Notes: generated from the letters alone by a model not told the origin. Positions 6,413 through 15,721 are shown, counted from the stretch's first letter. The stretch is 22,917 nucleotides of DNA from CAWUIO01 sp963922455 (GCA_963922455.1 CAWUIO010000103.1:1-22917), one strand, 5' to 3'. Program-made: numbers and translations.

Positions 6413-9160
6413 ATGCGATTATTTATTGTCTTATTCTGTGTAGGCAATTGGCTTCTATCTATTCCCCATGTGCAGGCTCAATTACTTTTGAGTCAGCAAA
6501 GCAATCCAGATAGTTTAGCCGCGTTATTAGCTGGTCCCGGGGTAATCATTCGGAATGTACAGATAAACTGTCCCGATTCGTCCTTGGGGAGTTTCCAGCT
6601 AGAAATGGAAGGGCGTACAAGTAAAGGCTTATTACTTTCTAATGGAAATATTGCTGATGCAATGGGGGCCAATGCGTTTGGGTTTACAGGAAGAGATAAT
6701 GGCGCAAGGGGAGATACGTATTTAAGCAGCTTAGTGGGTACCGATACCTATAATACCTGCGAAATAGCGTTTGATATCCTCTCAGCCAACCCCATTATTT
6801 ACTTTCCCTATACCTTTGCCTCCGAAGAATATCCCAATCTTCCCCTTTCCAACCAGGGCTTTCAATGCAAAGGAGATTTTAACGATGTTTTTGCTTTCTT
6901 GATCAGTGGCCCAGGTATTACCGGGGAACAAAACCTAGCGTTGATCCCCGGAACCTCTCAAATTGTAACCACCAATCAAATCAATGGCGACCCCACTTGT
7001 AATGGCGACCGCTCCTTGTATTTTATGGATAACACGGGTGGCCAAGCTATGGAGTTCAATGGCTTTACTCAAGGGCTTTTTGCTGAGGTACAGGTTAAGC
7101 CCTGCACATGGTACCGCATGAAACTGAAGATAGCCGATTCAGGGGATCCATTTTTGGACACCGGGGTGTTTGTAGAGGCCCTCTCGGCCAATCAAATAGA
7201 TTTAGAAGTACTTTTTCCAAATGGAGGTGATGCCTTAGTGGAGTCGTGTAATAGCGGAGAAGTCCTGGTGACTAGGCGAGGAGATTTGAGTCAAGCGGAA
7301 ACATTTTTCTTGGCAAAAGAAGGTACGGCCACCGAAGGGCTTGATTATAGCAAATTACCCGATACAATTACGTTTAATCCTGGCGAGCAGGAGTTACGTT
7401 TCCCATTTGATGCCAGAGATGAGGGGCTAGATGATCCCGGTGAATTCTTGCGCATAAACTTGGTGCACACTTGCCAAGATATTCTACTACAAAGTCTGGA
7501 AATACCTATTTACCAGGCAAATGAGTATCAAGCTCTTGGTGAGCTCGGAGATACCCTTGAAGTTTGCAACGGACTTGGGCAATTACAAGCTGCTCCTGGG
7601 GATAATTACACCTGGAGTGGCCCGGCAGGAGAAGTATTTCCCCCCAATAGTGCCAGCCTAGACTTAGCAAACCGTACCGATGGTTTCTATTATATTCGTA
7701 TGCGTTTGGGTAGCTGTACGCTTGAAGACAGTATCTATGTACAGCATAATTTTTTAACCTTACAAGATACCCTCATCACCGAATGTGCCACCGACTCGGT
7801 AGCCTTGCAAGCCTCAGGAATGGCCCATTATCAATGGGAGCCTGCTCAGGGGCTGAGCTGTACCGATTGCCCCAACCCTAAGGCAGTCTTACCTGACAGT
7901 CAGCAGGTTTACACGCTTCACTCTTTTAACACTGACCGTACTTGCGAAATAGAAAAACAGATACAAATAATCAATCCTAACGGGGAACGGTTTGCCTACT
8001 TAGGCCCTACCAAGGTCTGTATTGATGCCTCACCCAAGGAGCTATCGGCTCAACCTGCGGGAGGTTTTTTTGAATTCCGTGGCCAAGTAATTCAGTATTT
8101 TGACCCTCATAAGTTAAGCATTGGTTTATATACCATAGAGTATATTATGGATAATCCAAACTGCCAAGCTCGATGGCCCATTACCATAGAAGTCACAGTA
8201 CAGGAACCTATTGATTGGTCTAGAATTCCCCCTGAAATTTGTTACAATAACCCTGAAATACCTCTCAAAGCTTTTCCAGCAGGAGGGATCTTTACTTTAA
8301 CCGGCGATACGATCTCCGATTTGAACCCGAGCTTATACGCACCTGGAGACTATTATTTATATTATGTGCATCCCGGCGATTCGGTGGTATGTGCAACAAA
8401 AGACAGTCTGTCTATAAAGATTCTGGATCAATCGCCTCTCCGTTTCCCTGACTTAAATGACGTGTATTGCCAGGACTATGGCCTTATTTCCTTCAAACCC
8501 CTGCCCCCAGGAGGAGATCTTTATTTAAACTCCCAAATACTTTCCCTACCCTATCAAATCTCGAGTGAAGAACTAAGCCCTGGCGACTATGAACTCCGTT
8601 ACCGCTTGGGATGTGATATTTTGGTACGTACCTTTACCGTCTCAGCAAACCCAACACCACTCAGTTTAAGTCCCGAATTACTACAGGTCTGTCCCCGCGA
8701 TTTCCAAAGAATTGAACTAGATGCGGGTCCTGGAAAATTGTACTTTTGGTCTAGTGATCTATGGGCAGAAGAGCAAACTACCCGCAAAGTAAAGCTACAT
8801 CAGACTGGGGTGTATGAACTTAGGGTAATAAACGAAGCCGGCTGTCAAACAAGAAGTAGTTTTGAGATCACCGAGTTTTGTGCTCCCCGTTTGTTTGCCC
8901 CGGATGCTTTTACTCCCAATGGGGACGGTTTGAATGATCAATTTGAAGTTTTTGGCCCCTCTTGCCATTTTTATGAACTAAACATCTATAACCGGAATGG
9001 GCTGCGCGTTTTTCAAACGAAGGAAAAAGGTCAATTTTGGGATGGAACTTGGCTAGGCAAAAGCCAACCTCAAGGAGTTTATTTCTTGAAAGTAAGATAT
9101 CAATTTGAGCCTGATAGTAAATTGCAGAAACTAGAGCAAAGATTACAGCTTATCCGCTAA
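6413..9160 (+). CDS. Large secreted protein, choice-of-anchor L domain with T9SS type B C-terminal sorting domain
   Basis: This is a 915-residue exported protein. Residues 1-22 are a signal peptide ending VQA before Gln. Residues of about 45-258 match the choice-of-anchor L type domain: FPYTFASEEYPNL, FNDVFAFLISGPG, INGDP, FNGFTQGLFAEVQVKPCTWY and DTGVFVEAL. The middle part is Cys-containing, with several beta-rich Ig-like segments and weakly repeated APGDY/SPGDYEL/PAGG motifs. Residues 827-915 are the gliding-motility-type C-terminal domain (CHU_C): FAPDAFTPNGDGLNDQF, then ELNIYNRNGLRVF, FWDGTW and QGVYFLKVRY. This domain directs export and surface attachment through type IX secretion. The ATG at 6413 is chosen over an upstream TTG because it places the signal peptide correctly. 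The role is probably surface or adhesive; the ligand is unknown. Confidence 0.9.
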   Translation: MRLFIVLFCVGNWLLSIPHVQAQLLLSQQSNPDSLAALLAGPGVIIRNVQINCPDSSLGSFQLEMEGRTSKGLLLSNGNIADAMGANAFGFTGRDNGARGDTYLSSLVGTDTYNTCEIAFDILSANPIIYFPYTFASEEYPNLPLSNQGFQCKGDFNDVFAFLISGPGITGEQNLALIPGTSQIVTTNQINGDPTCNGDRSLYFMDNTGGQAMEFNGFTQGLFAEVQVKPCTWYRMKLKIADSGDPFLDTGVFVEALSANQIDLEVLFPNGGDALVESCNSGEVLVTRRGDLSQAETFFLAKEGTATEGLDYSKLPDTITFNPGEQELRFPFDARDEGLDDPGEFLRINLVHTCQDILLQSLEIPIYQANEYQALGELGDTLEVCNGLGQLQAAPGDNYTWSGPAGEVFPPNSASLDLANRTDGFYYIRMRLGSCTLEDSIYVQHNFLTLQDTLITECATDSVALQASGMAHYQWEPAQGLSCTDCPNPKAVLPDSQQVYTLHSFNTDRTCEIEKQIQIINPNGERFAYLGPTKVCIDASPKELSAQPAGGFFEFRGQVIQYFDPHKLSIGLYTIEYIMDNPNCQARWPITIEVTVQEPIDWSRIPPEICYNNPEIPLKAFPAGGIFTLTGDTISDLNPSLYAPGDYYLYYVHPGDSVVCATKDSLSIKILDQSPLRFPDLNDVYCQDYGLISFKPLPPGGDLYLNSQILSLPYQISSEELSPGDYELRYRLGCDILVRTFTVSANPTPLSLSPELLQVCPRDFQRIELDAGPGKLYFWSSDLWAEEQTTRKVKLHQTGVYELRVINEAGCQTRSSFEITEFCAPRLFAPDAFTPNGDGLNDQFEVFGPSCHFYELNIYNRNGLRVFQTKEKGQFWDGTWLGKSQPQGVYFLKVRYQFEPDSKLQKLEQRLQLIR

Positions 9161-9214
9161 GGCCCGCCCTAAACTTTGTACTTTTCAAGCGTATGAATTT
9201 TTTGCTCATGATTT

Positions 9215-9346
9215 GGCTTAGGGATGGAACGGCCTGTTTGAGCCCGCCGCTGGCCTAGGGTGGGCGGCGAGTAGTGACAGCCCGACCCGCGCGAACGAGC
9301 ATTTCTTTCCTAGGGAATCCATCCTTCTATCGCGCGGGGAAGCCCC
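9215..9346 (+). repeat. Copy 3 of the ~130-base structured repeat
   Basis: It contains GGGATGGAACGGCCTGTTTG, AGCCCGCCGCTGG, GGCGGCGAGTAGTGACAGCC and the stem arms CCCGCGCG (9286-9293) and CGCGCGGG (9331-9338), ending GGGGAAGCCCC. An additional upstream stem, CGCCGC with GCGGCG, is visible. It lies between two convergent genes, with its 3' end 44 bases from the RNase R stop codon. No other terminator is evident in this intergenic space. Confidence 0.9.
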
Positions 9347-9390
9347 TAAATACGTATGGTCTTATTCATAAGTGAAAGCTAATCAGCTGC

Positions 9391-11538
9391 TTAGGTCATG
9401 ATTAGGTCCATGGTACGTTTCTCGAGGTTAATTTCTTTGATTCGTACCTGGACACTGTCCCCGAAGGAGATCAAATTCTTGGTTTTTCTTCCTACTACTC
9501 TATAATTTTCGGCATCTAGGTCATAAAAGTCATCTAGCATGTCACTCATCCGCACCATGCCTTCACATTTAGTCTCGACGATTTCCACATAGATTCCCCA
9601 CTCGGTCACTCCGGTTACTACCCCCTCAAATTCCTTATCCTCTTGGTATTGCATAAACTCTACCTGCTTGTATTTGATAGAAGCACGCTCGGCATCGGCT
9701 GCCCGTTTTTCCATATCGGTAGAGTGCTTGGATATGGACTCGAGTTTTTGCTGGTCTACGGATGGTCTTTCGTGCAAGTAGCGATACAGTAGGCGATGAA
9801 CGAGCATATCCGGATAGCGTCGGATGGGAGAGGTAAAATGGGTATAGTGTTCAAATGCGAGCCCAAAATGCCCAATGGCTTCGGTGGTATAACGGGCTTT
9901 GGCCATGGTTCGGATAGCCAAGGTTTGGAGCACATCTTGTTGGGGCGAGCCTTGGGTTTTATCCACGAGCTGGTTAATGGACCGGGCAATTCCTTTTCCT
10001 ACGGTGGAGATATTATACCCAAATTTACGGGCGAAGACCGAAAAGTTTTTGAGTTTGTCTACATCCGGCTTTTCGTGTACTCGGTACACCATGGCTTTGG
10101 GGGCCGATTTTTTGCCCATTTTGAAGACAAACTCGGCGACTTTCCGGTTGGCCAGGAGCATAAATTCCTCAATAAGCCGGTGCGCATCTTTGCGTTCTTT
10201 GATGAAAATGCCCAGGGGCTTGCCTTGCTCATCTAGGCGGAACTTGACTTCGGTAGTCTCAAAGTTTACTGCACCTTTGTCGAATCGCTTTTCGGTCAAT
10301 TTTTTGGCGATTGTATTGAGGATATGCAACTCCTTGGCATAGTCTCCTTGCCCAGTTTCTATGCCTACTTGGGCTTCTTCATAGGTAAAACGGCGATCGG
10401 AATGGATAATCGTTCGCCCGTACCACTCCTTGTGAATATTGCCCTCAGCATCCAAATCAAACACGGCCGAAAAAGTAAAGCGGTCTTCGTGGGGGCGGAG
10501 TGAACACAAATTATTAGACAAGACCTCAGGCAACATAGGGACAACCCGGTCTACTAGATAAACGGAGGTTGCTCGTTTGGAGGCCTCTTCATCTAGGGCA
10601 GTTCCGGGATTTACGTAATGCGTTACATCGGCGATGTGAATTCCTATTTCCCAACGGTCGGGTCCTAGGGCTTGAATCGAGAGGGCATCATCAAAATCCT
10701 TGGCAGTATCTGGGTCGATGGTACATGTGGTAATTTTACGAAAGTCTCTCCGCTTTTGGAGTTCTTTTCGGTTGATTTCCAATTTCATCTTGTTAGCTTC
10801 GGCGACTACTGGGGCAGGGAAACGAAGGGGTAAATCAAACTCGGCCAAGATGGCGTGCATTTCTGTCTCGTGGGAACCTGCCTTACCGAGCACTTCTTTT
10901 ACTACCCCAACCGGGCTATTCTTCTTGGTATGCCATTCTACAACTTTGACAATCACCTTTTCTCCATTGCGGGCTCCGTTAATAGACTGATTGGGCACAA
11001 AAATATCGAGATGCATTTTCCGATTGTCGGCTATTACAAAGGCATAGCGCTCAGAAAGTTCGATTTTGCCAACAAATTCGCTGCGTCGACGCTCAATAAT
11101 GTCTAGGACTTCTCCTTCCAGCTTTTTACCCCGATTTTTGGGGAGTATACGGAAGAGGACTTTATCTCCATCTAAGGCATACTTTAAATGGTCGCTATTT
11201 ACCCAAATATCTTCATCAAACTCATCGGAGATGATAAAGGCAAAACGGGGGTTCACAAAATCTACGGTTCCGGTGTGAGCGTCCAGGTGTTTACTTTTCA
11301 GGTCACCTTCCCGGGTAAAAACTACTTCTTCCCGGTCGCTTAGTACTTCTAGGTCTTCAACTACCTTGATTTTAGAGGCTTTATTCCGGATTTTTAACAT
11401 CTTGAAGATCTGCTTCAAGGAGAATTTCTGCCCTGTATTTTGACTAAATATTTCTCTTAGCCTTTGCCGATAATTGGTTTTGGGTTTGCTTTGTTTTCTA
11501 GGGCTAGGTTTTTTAGCGTTTCTTGTTTTTTTGGTCAT
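9391..11538 (-). CDS. rnr: Ribonuclease R
   Basis: RNase R is a processive 3'-to-5' exoribonuclease that degrades structured RNA. The protein has 715 residues. After a basic N-terminal tail comes a winged-helix-like segment, then cold-shock-type OB folds (around 88-135 and 155-215). The RNB catalytic domain holds TIDPDTAKDFDDALSIQ at about 273-289, whose aspartates bind the catalytic metal. Near the C-terminus is an S1 RNA-binding domain (FEGVVTGVTEWGIYVEI). It is shorter than the E. coli protein, as is common outside Proteobacteria. I prefer the ATG at 11538 (MTKKTRNAKK); an ATG at 11571 would add 11 residues. It lies 86 bases downstream of the ABC transporter gene on the same strand and may share its transcript. 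Confidence 0.93.
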   Translation of the reverse strand: MTKKTRNAKKPSPRKQSKPKTNYRQRLREIFSQNTGQKFSLKQIFKMLKIRNKASKIKVVEDLEVLSDREEVVFTREGDLKSKHLDAHTGTVDFVNPRFAFIISDEFDEDIWVNSDHLKYALDGDKVLFRILPKNRGKKLEGEVLDIIERRRSEFVGKIELSERYAFVIADNRKMHLDIFVPNQSINGARNGEKVIVKVVEWHTKKNSPVGVVKEVLGKAGSHETEMHAILAEFDLPLRFPAPVVAEANKMKLEINRKELQKRRDFRKITTCTIDPDTAKDFDDALSIQALGPDRWEIGIHIADVTHYVNPGTALDEEASKRATSVYLVDRVVPMLPEVLSNNLCSLRPHEDRFTFSAVFDLDAEGNIHKEWYGRTIIHSDRRFTYEEAQVGIETGQGDYAKELHILNTIAKKLTEKRFDKGAVNFETTEVKFRLDEQGKPLGIFIKERKDAHRLIEEFMLLANRKVAEFVFKMGKKSAPKAMVYRVHEKPDVDKLKNFSVFARKFGYNISTVGKGIARSINQLVDKTQGSPQQDVLQTLAIRTMAKARYTTEAIGHFGLAFEHYTHFTSPIRRYPDMLVHRLLYRYLHERPSVDQQKLESISKHSTDMEKRAADAERASIKYKQVEFMQYQEDKEFEGVVTGVTEWGIYVEIVETKCEGMVRMSDMLDDFYDLDAENYRVVGRKTKNLISFGDSVQVRIKEINLEKRTMDLIMT

Positions 11539-11624
11539 AATTCTAATAAAAAGTGGGTACTGCTTTAGCATTTGAGGTAGGTTGAAAAAGCAAGCAGTAT
11601 CAGGTGTTCATATTTTTCAAAATC

Positions 11625-13448
11625 TTAGGATTTTAATCTTTTTCGCAATTGAGCCCTACGAATATCCTCGAGGGTTCCTTTAGGAATGGATTGAATGAGC
11701 CGGCGGGTGTACTCAGAATTTTGCTGCTCGTAAATGTCCTCCGAGTAGTTTACCTCTTCAATTTTCCCTTGATTCATCACGATAATCCGATCGGCGATAA
11801 ATTTTACAACCGAGAGATCGTGAGAGATAAAAATAAAGGTTAAGTTAAACTCACTTTTGAGTTGGTTTATCAAATTTAAAATTTGGGCTTGCACCGATAC
11901 ATCTAGGGCAGAGACCGATTCATCGGCGATGATGAATTTTGGGTTAAGTGCCAAGGTGCGGGCAATGACGATACGTTGTCTTTGGCCACCCGAAAATTCG
12001 TGGGGGTAGCGGTTGATGTGGTCGGGGTTGAGGTTGACAGTTTCTAGAAGTTCTAGGGCTTTTTTACGTCTTTGATCATTATTATCCAGTATTCCGTGGA
12101 GTTTCATGGGCTCGATGATACTTTGCCCAATGGGTATTCGTGGGTTTAAAGAAGAATATGGATCTTGGAAAATGATTTGCATGTCTCGCCGCAACTTTCG
12201 CAGCTCACGTTTTGTAAGATTATTCACCCGTTTGCCCTCAAAGAAGATATCTCCTCCGGTAGGCTCTACCAACCTTAAAATCGTACGGCCGAGGGTAGTT
12301 TTGCCACAGCCAGACTCGCCCACCAAGCCTACGGTTTCACCGGGGTACACGGCAAAGCTTACTCCATCTACAGCTTTGACAAAGTCTTTGGGTTTCCCTA
12401 AGAGTCCCTTTCGGATGGGGAAATACGTTTTCAAGTTTTCCACTTTCAATATGGGCTCTTGTCGGGAGAGTTCATCGTTACGTTCTTGTATTTCGTCTTC
12501 GGTTAGGAAATTAAACAAGAGCGCTTCTCCTACCGAGGCATATTTGTGCACTTCTTTTTCTCGGATACTGCCATCGCTACCCACTTCCATAAAGTCAAGA
12601 ACGGTTGGTAGCACTTTCATCTTGATGTCTAAACGAGGCCTACAGGCCAGCAAGCCTTTGGTATACGGATGTTTGGGGTCATCAAAAATATTCCAAATAT
12701 CATCCATCTCCATGATTTGACCCCGGTACATAACCAATACCCGGTCGGCAATTTCGGCAATTACCCCTAAATCGTGGGTAATAAAAATCAGTGAGACCTG
12801 CTCTTCTTCTTGTAATTGATGTAATAAATTTAAGATAGATTTTTGAACCGTTACATCTAAGGCAGTGGTGGGTTCATCACATATTAACATGGAAGGCTTA
12901 CAAGATAAAGCCATAGCAATCATGATCCTTTGTTTTTGCCCTCCGGATATTTCGTGAGGATAGGAATTAAACTTTCTCTTCGGCTCAGGCAGTTTCACTT
13001 TCTCGAAGAGATCTAGGGTACGGGCCCGCGCTTGTTTGCGGGATAAGTTAGGCTCGTGTAGTAAGATGGATTCCATCACTTGGTTACCACACGTAAAAAC
13101 CGGATTAAGAGAGGACATGGGTTCTTGGAAAACCATGCCTATTTCTTTGCCTCTCACTTTACGCATAATGGCCGGGTTGGACTTTATCAGGTCAATCTGC
13201 CCGAATTTTGGGGAGTCCCAAAGGATTTCTCCTTGGCTTATAATCCCTGGGGGCTGGGGTATGAGCCCCAAAATGGCCAAAGAGGATACTGATTTTCCTG
13301 AACCAGATTCTCCTACGATACCCAGGGTTTCGCCTTTTTTAAGTTTAAAGCTGAGGCCATCGACAGCCTTGAACAGTCCCGACTCGGAAGTAAAACTTAC
13401 TTCTAGGTTTTTAATCTCCAACAATGTTTCTTTTTCTGCTTCTTCCAT
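11625..13448 (-). CDS. Peptide-type ABC transporter ATP-binding protein, two fused ATPase domains (DppD-DppF type)
   Basis: These 607 residues carry two complete ABC ATPase domains, like the fused subunits YejF and GsiA of oligopeptide or glutathione importers. Domain 1 has Walker A GESGSGKS (46-53), signature SGGQKQR and Walker B MLICDEPTTALD. Domain 2 has GESGCGKTT, signature SGGQRQR and FIIADESVSALD, where Ser replaces the usual Pro after the catalytic Glu. Both halves carry HPYT/EYTRRL-type C-terminal segments typical of the Opp/Dpp family. Energising peptide uptake is the likely role. No permease or substrate-binding protein gene is nearby, so the partners must be encoded elsewhere. I chose the ATG at 13448 (MEEAEKETLL) over a TTG four codons upstream. 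Confidence 0.92.
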   Translation of the reverse strand: MEEAEKETLLEIKNLEVSFTSESGLFKAVDGLSFKLKKGETLGIVGESGSGKSVSSLAILGLIPQPPGIISQGEILWDSPKFGQIDLIKSNPAIMRKVRGKEIGMVFQEPMSSLNPVFTCGNQVMESILLHEPNLSRKQARARTLDLFEKVKLPEPKRKFNSYPHEISGGQKQRIMIAMALSCKPSMLICDEPTTALDVTVQKSILNLLHQLQEEEQVSLIFITHDLGVIAEIADRVLVMYRGQIMEMDDIWNIFDDPKHPYTKGLLACRPRLDIKMKVLPTVLDFMEVGSDGSIREKEVHKYASVGEALLFNFLTEDEIQERNDELSRQEPILKVENLKTYFPIRKGLLGKPKDFVKAVDGVSFAVYPGETVGLVGESGCGKTTLGRTILRLVEPTGGDIFFEGKRVNNLTKRELRKLRRDMQIIFQDPYSSLNPRIPIGQSIIEPMKLHGILDNNDQRRKKALELLETVNLNPDHINRYPHEFSGGQRQRIVIARTLALNPKFIIADESVSALDVSVQAQILNLINQLKSEFNLTFIFISHDLSVVKFIADRIIVMNQGKIEEVNYSEDIYEQQNSEYTRRLIQSIPKGTLEDIRRAQLRKRLKS

Positions 13449-13558
13449 GATCTTTTGCAAACCGGGCGGGTTCTCGCTTAATCTGATAAGCTTGTATTAA
13501 AAATTGGCCTATGCTAGTTTTATTATCTATATACTTTTTTTAATAAAAATTATTACGC

Positions 13559-13960
13559 TCAGCCATGCAAGATACCAGATTTATTCAGTAATGCAATTGG
13601 CCTGAGGTGGTCTTGGGTAATACTTTCGGGCAAAAAAAGATGTTTTTTATCGTACATTTTACTTTTGTAATAATAGCTCAGCCAATATTCATTGCATAAG
13701 TGGAATACTGCTGGCATAATTGTCTCAACGGGAACGAAGCTCTGGGGTTCAAGCAAGGGGAAGCTATGACGTAATACGGAGGTATTCTCCGGCTTATCAG
13801 GATTGTTGCTGTATCCTCGGGAGCTTACTAAAACATTGCTGAGGGCCAAGTCATTGTAATTGATGAGATAAACAAGCCAAGCGTTTTCTGCCATGTCCGG
13901 ATTGGGGACAATAGCTATGTTTACTCCTTGAACTTGAGGGAAATCGATATCTTTTTTCAT
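13559..13960 (-). CDS. Conserved small protein of unknown function
   Basis: This encodes a soluble protein of 133 residues without a signal peptide or membrane segment. Recognisable stretches are WLVYLINYNDLALSNVLVSS, TSVLRHSFPLLEPQSFVPVE, EYWLSYYYKSKMYDKKHLFL and a hydrophobic C-terminal end LNKSGILHG. It resembles short uncharacterised proteins I associate with Bacteroidota, but I know of no assigned function. I prefer the ATG at 13960 (MKKDIDFPQV); an in-frame ATG at 13978 would add six residues. It lies 62 bases downstream of the isomerase gene, separated by a hairpin, and 110 bases upstream of the ABC gene, all on the minus strand. Co-transcription with the isomerase is likely. Confidence 0.75.
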   Translation of the reverse strand: MKKDIDFPQVQGVNIAIVPNPDMAENAWLVYLINYNDLALSNVLVSSRGYSNNPDKPENTSVLRHSFPLLEPQSFVPVETIMPAVFHLCNEYWLSYYYKSKMYDKKHLFLPESITQDHLRPIALLNKSGILHG

Positions 13961-13985
13961 ACCAGAAAATAGCTCCAAGAGCTTC

Positions 13986-14008
13986 GGGAGCTCCCCTTGG
14001 AAGCTCCC
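13986..14008 (-). promoter_or_regulatory. Hairpin between the isomerase and small-protein genes
   Basis: GGGAGCT (13986-13992) pairs with AGCTCCC (14002-14008) around a nine-base loop; related AGCTCC/AGCTTC words flank it. In the minus-strand transcript it is not followed by a T-run, so it is more likely a processing or stabilising stem than a terminator. Confidence 0.4.
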
Positions 14009-14022
14009 TGGTTTTTATAATG

Positions 14023-15021
14023 TCAAAACTTGGCTAGCTCGCTTTTGAGATAATTAATTTGCTTAATCTCGAAAGCATCTACCCCATTGAGCTCTGATAA
14101 ATAATAAGAAGCCCAATCAAATAAATGGATCAAATAAATATTCTGGGCAATGAAGGACTCGCCTTCTGGCTTTAATTCTACTACCTTAGAAGCTTTCTCG
14201 GCAAAAATTGGTTTACATATCTCCATGCGACGGCTTACCCGCTCGTGATCAAAACTACTACGAATCATTAAAACCGTAGTATTAGCGTATACTGAAGGCT
14301 CCAATCCCCAGCCAACCAACTCATTATGGTTCATCTCAGGAAAGATGTTGGTATGGCAAAGTTGTTTGGAGTTTTCATTCAATTGTTGCTGTAATCGTGT
14401 GATTACGGGAAGCATTGGAGTATCTCCGTACACAATTACTTGCTTTTGGTAGAAATCTTGAGCAAGCGCTTTGGCCTGTTCTTTTATTTGCTCCGTTTTA
14501 CTTTCTAATAGGGCCACGCCTTCATCCAAGTGTGGCGTGAAAAAATCTTCCATAAAACCGAAGTGCTTTAAAGCATAAATCAATTGAATAAAGGATAGAC
14601 CGATAAATGCTCGGGGACAAGGCGCTTCATTAGGGATCTGAACGTAATTAAACCCCTGGGCTTTGGCCATTTCTAGTAGTTTGCCTCCTGAGGTAATCGC
14701 AAAGATTTTTGCCTTCCGGGCAATTGCTTTTTCCAAAGCAGCCAATGTCTCTTCAGTCCCGCCAGAAAAGGAACTCGCCACAAAAAGGGTATTTTCATCC
14801 ACGAAGTTGGGAATGTCGTAGGTTTTGGTAATCACATACGGAATAGGCATGTGTTGACGTACCAAGGACTCTACGAGGTTAGCCCCGATCCCAGAACCAC
14901 CCAGGCCAGCTACGACCAGGTTTTGAATCCCGTCTTGGGCTTGAATAACTTGCTCATTTTGAGCAATTTTCATGGATTTTTTTAATTGCTCAATAAAACC
15001 TTCTATTAATTCCTGTATCAT
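14023..15021 (-). CDS. Bifunctional phosphoglucose/phosphomannose isomerase
   Basis: This encodes a cytoplasmic sugar-phosphate isomerase (332 residues) of the PGI/PMI family, which interconverts glucose 6-phosphate or mannose 6-phosphate with fructose 6-phosphate. Two SIS domains are visible. The first shows AGLGGSGIG (38-46) and the sugar-phosphate loop SSFSGGTEET (83-92). The second carries QLNENSK (213-219) and NHNELVGW (231-238), containing the Glu, Lys and His positions expected at the active site. The short length and this motif set fit the bifunctional family originally described in archaea rather than the classical 550-residue Pgi. Its promoter region contains an 18-bp palindrome. 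It is the first gene of a minus-strand run that continues through the small protein, ABC ATPase and RNase R. Confidence 0.88.
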   Translation of the reverse strand: MIQELIEGFIEQLKKSMKIAQNEQVIQAQDGIQNLVVAGLGGSGIGANLVESLVRQHMPIPYVITKTYDIPNFVDENTLFVASSFSGGTEETLAALEKAIARKAKIFAITSGGKLLEMAKAQGFNYVQIPNEAPCPRAFIGLSFIQLIYALKHFGFMEDFFTPHLDEGVALLESKTEQIKEQAKALAQDFYQKQVIVYGDTPMLPVITRLQQQLNENSKQLCHTNIFPEMNHNELVGWGLEPSVYANTTVLMIRSSFDHERVSRRMEICKPIFAEKASKVVELKPEGESFIAQNIYLIHLFDWASYYLSELNGVDAFEIKQINYLKSELAKF

Positions 15022-15069
15022 TTTAAGTGTATTTTAAGATGAATAAAATAGATCCGGGATACGGGTAGT

Positions 15070-15077
15070 CAAATATA
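15070..15077 (-). promoter_or_regulatory. Promoter -7 element of the isomerase gene
   Basis: On the minus strand TATATTTG is a full match to the Bacteroidota -7 consensus TAnnTTTG, 48 bases upstream of the isomerase ATG. No clear TTG lies 19 bases further upstream; that position falls in the palindrome at 15088-15105. Confidence 0.55.
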
Positions 15078-15087
15078 AGGGGAATGC

Positions 15088-15105
15088 CGGGAAAGTACTT
15101 TCCCG
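15088..15105. promoter_or_regulatory. 18-bp perfect palindrome, candidate operator
   Basis: CGGGAAAGTACTTTCCCG is a perfect palindrome lying 10 to 28 bases upstream of the -7 element of the isomerase promoter, so it covers the -33 region. It is also within the intergenic region shared with the divergent yraN-family gene. Position and symmetry suggest a dimeric regulator site; the regulator is unknown. Confidence 0.5.
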
Positions 15106-15248
15106 AATTACTAAAAAATTAGGGAATACGCACGCTATGTATTTTAACTCCAATTCACATCTACGGAAATACTAAAATCTAAAGATGGGCTGATTGAAAT
15201 GATTCCTTGAAAGATCGTATCTTAGCTATTACTCGAAACAAGAGGCTT

Positions 15249-15602
15249 ATGAAAAAACCAACTCGGGAAATTGGTCAATTAGGCGAAGCCCTCGCCCTTC
15301 AGTATCTACAAGATAAACACTATGAAATATTATGCCAAAACTACCGATATAGAAGGTATGAGATAGACATTATTGCCCAGCAAAAGCAAACCTTAGTGTT
15401 TATTGAAGTAAAATATAGAAAAAACACAGATTTTGGCCTACCTGAAGAGACCCTAACAGAGGCCCAAGCCGATAGAATTATGGAAGCAGCCGAAGCGTAT
15501 ATTTGGGAAAATAATTGGAATGGACCCATTCGCTTCGACATCATTGCCATATCGGGAGAAAAGCAAAAAGAGATTTTACACTTTGAAGATGCTGTTTACT
15601 AA
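15249..15602 (+). CDS. YraN/UPF0102-family endonuclease-like protein
   Basis: This is a 117-residue member of the YraN (UPF0102) family, which has a restriction-endonuclease-like fold related to Holliday-junction resolvases; its cellular role is not settled. The family pattern is complete: GQLGEALALQYL (9-20), RRYEIDIIA (35-43) with the acidic metal ligands, and LVFIEVKYR (49-57), the E-x-K catalytic motif. The ATG at 15249 gives the typical N-terminus; an in-frame TTG 42 bases upstream would add residues with no family match. It is divergent from the isomerase gene and followed after 119 bases by a glycosyltransferase. Confidence 0.88.
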   Translation: MKKPTREIGQLGEALALQYLQDKHYEILCQNYRYRRYEIDIIAQQKQTLVFIEVKYRKNTDFGLPEETLTEAQADRIMEAAEAYIWENNWNGPIRFDIIAISGEKQKEILHFEDAVY

Positions 15603-15721
15603 ATAGGAAAAATGGCAGCGGTTGGCCTTTCCAGTTTTTGAACCTATTTTTGCCTTTTCAAAAGCAATTGAAGGACAAGTACTTGTCTGATTTGTTGGTT
15701 TATGCACCCAAACTCTTAGCC

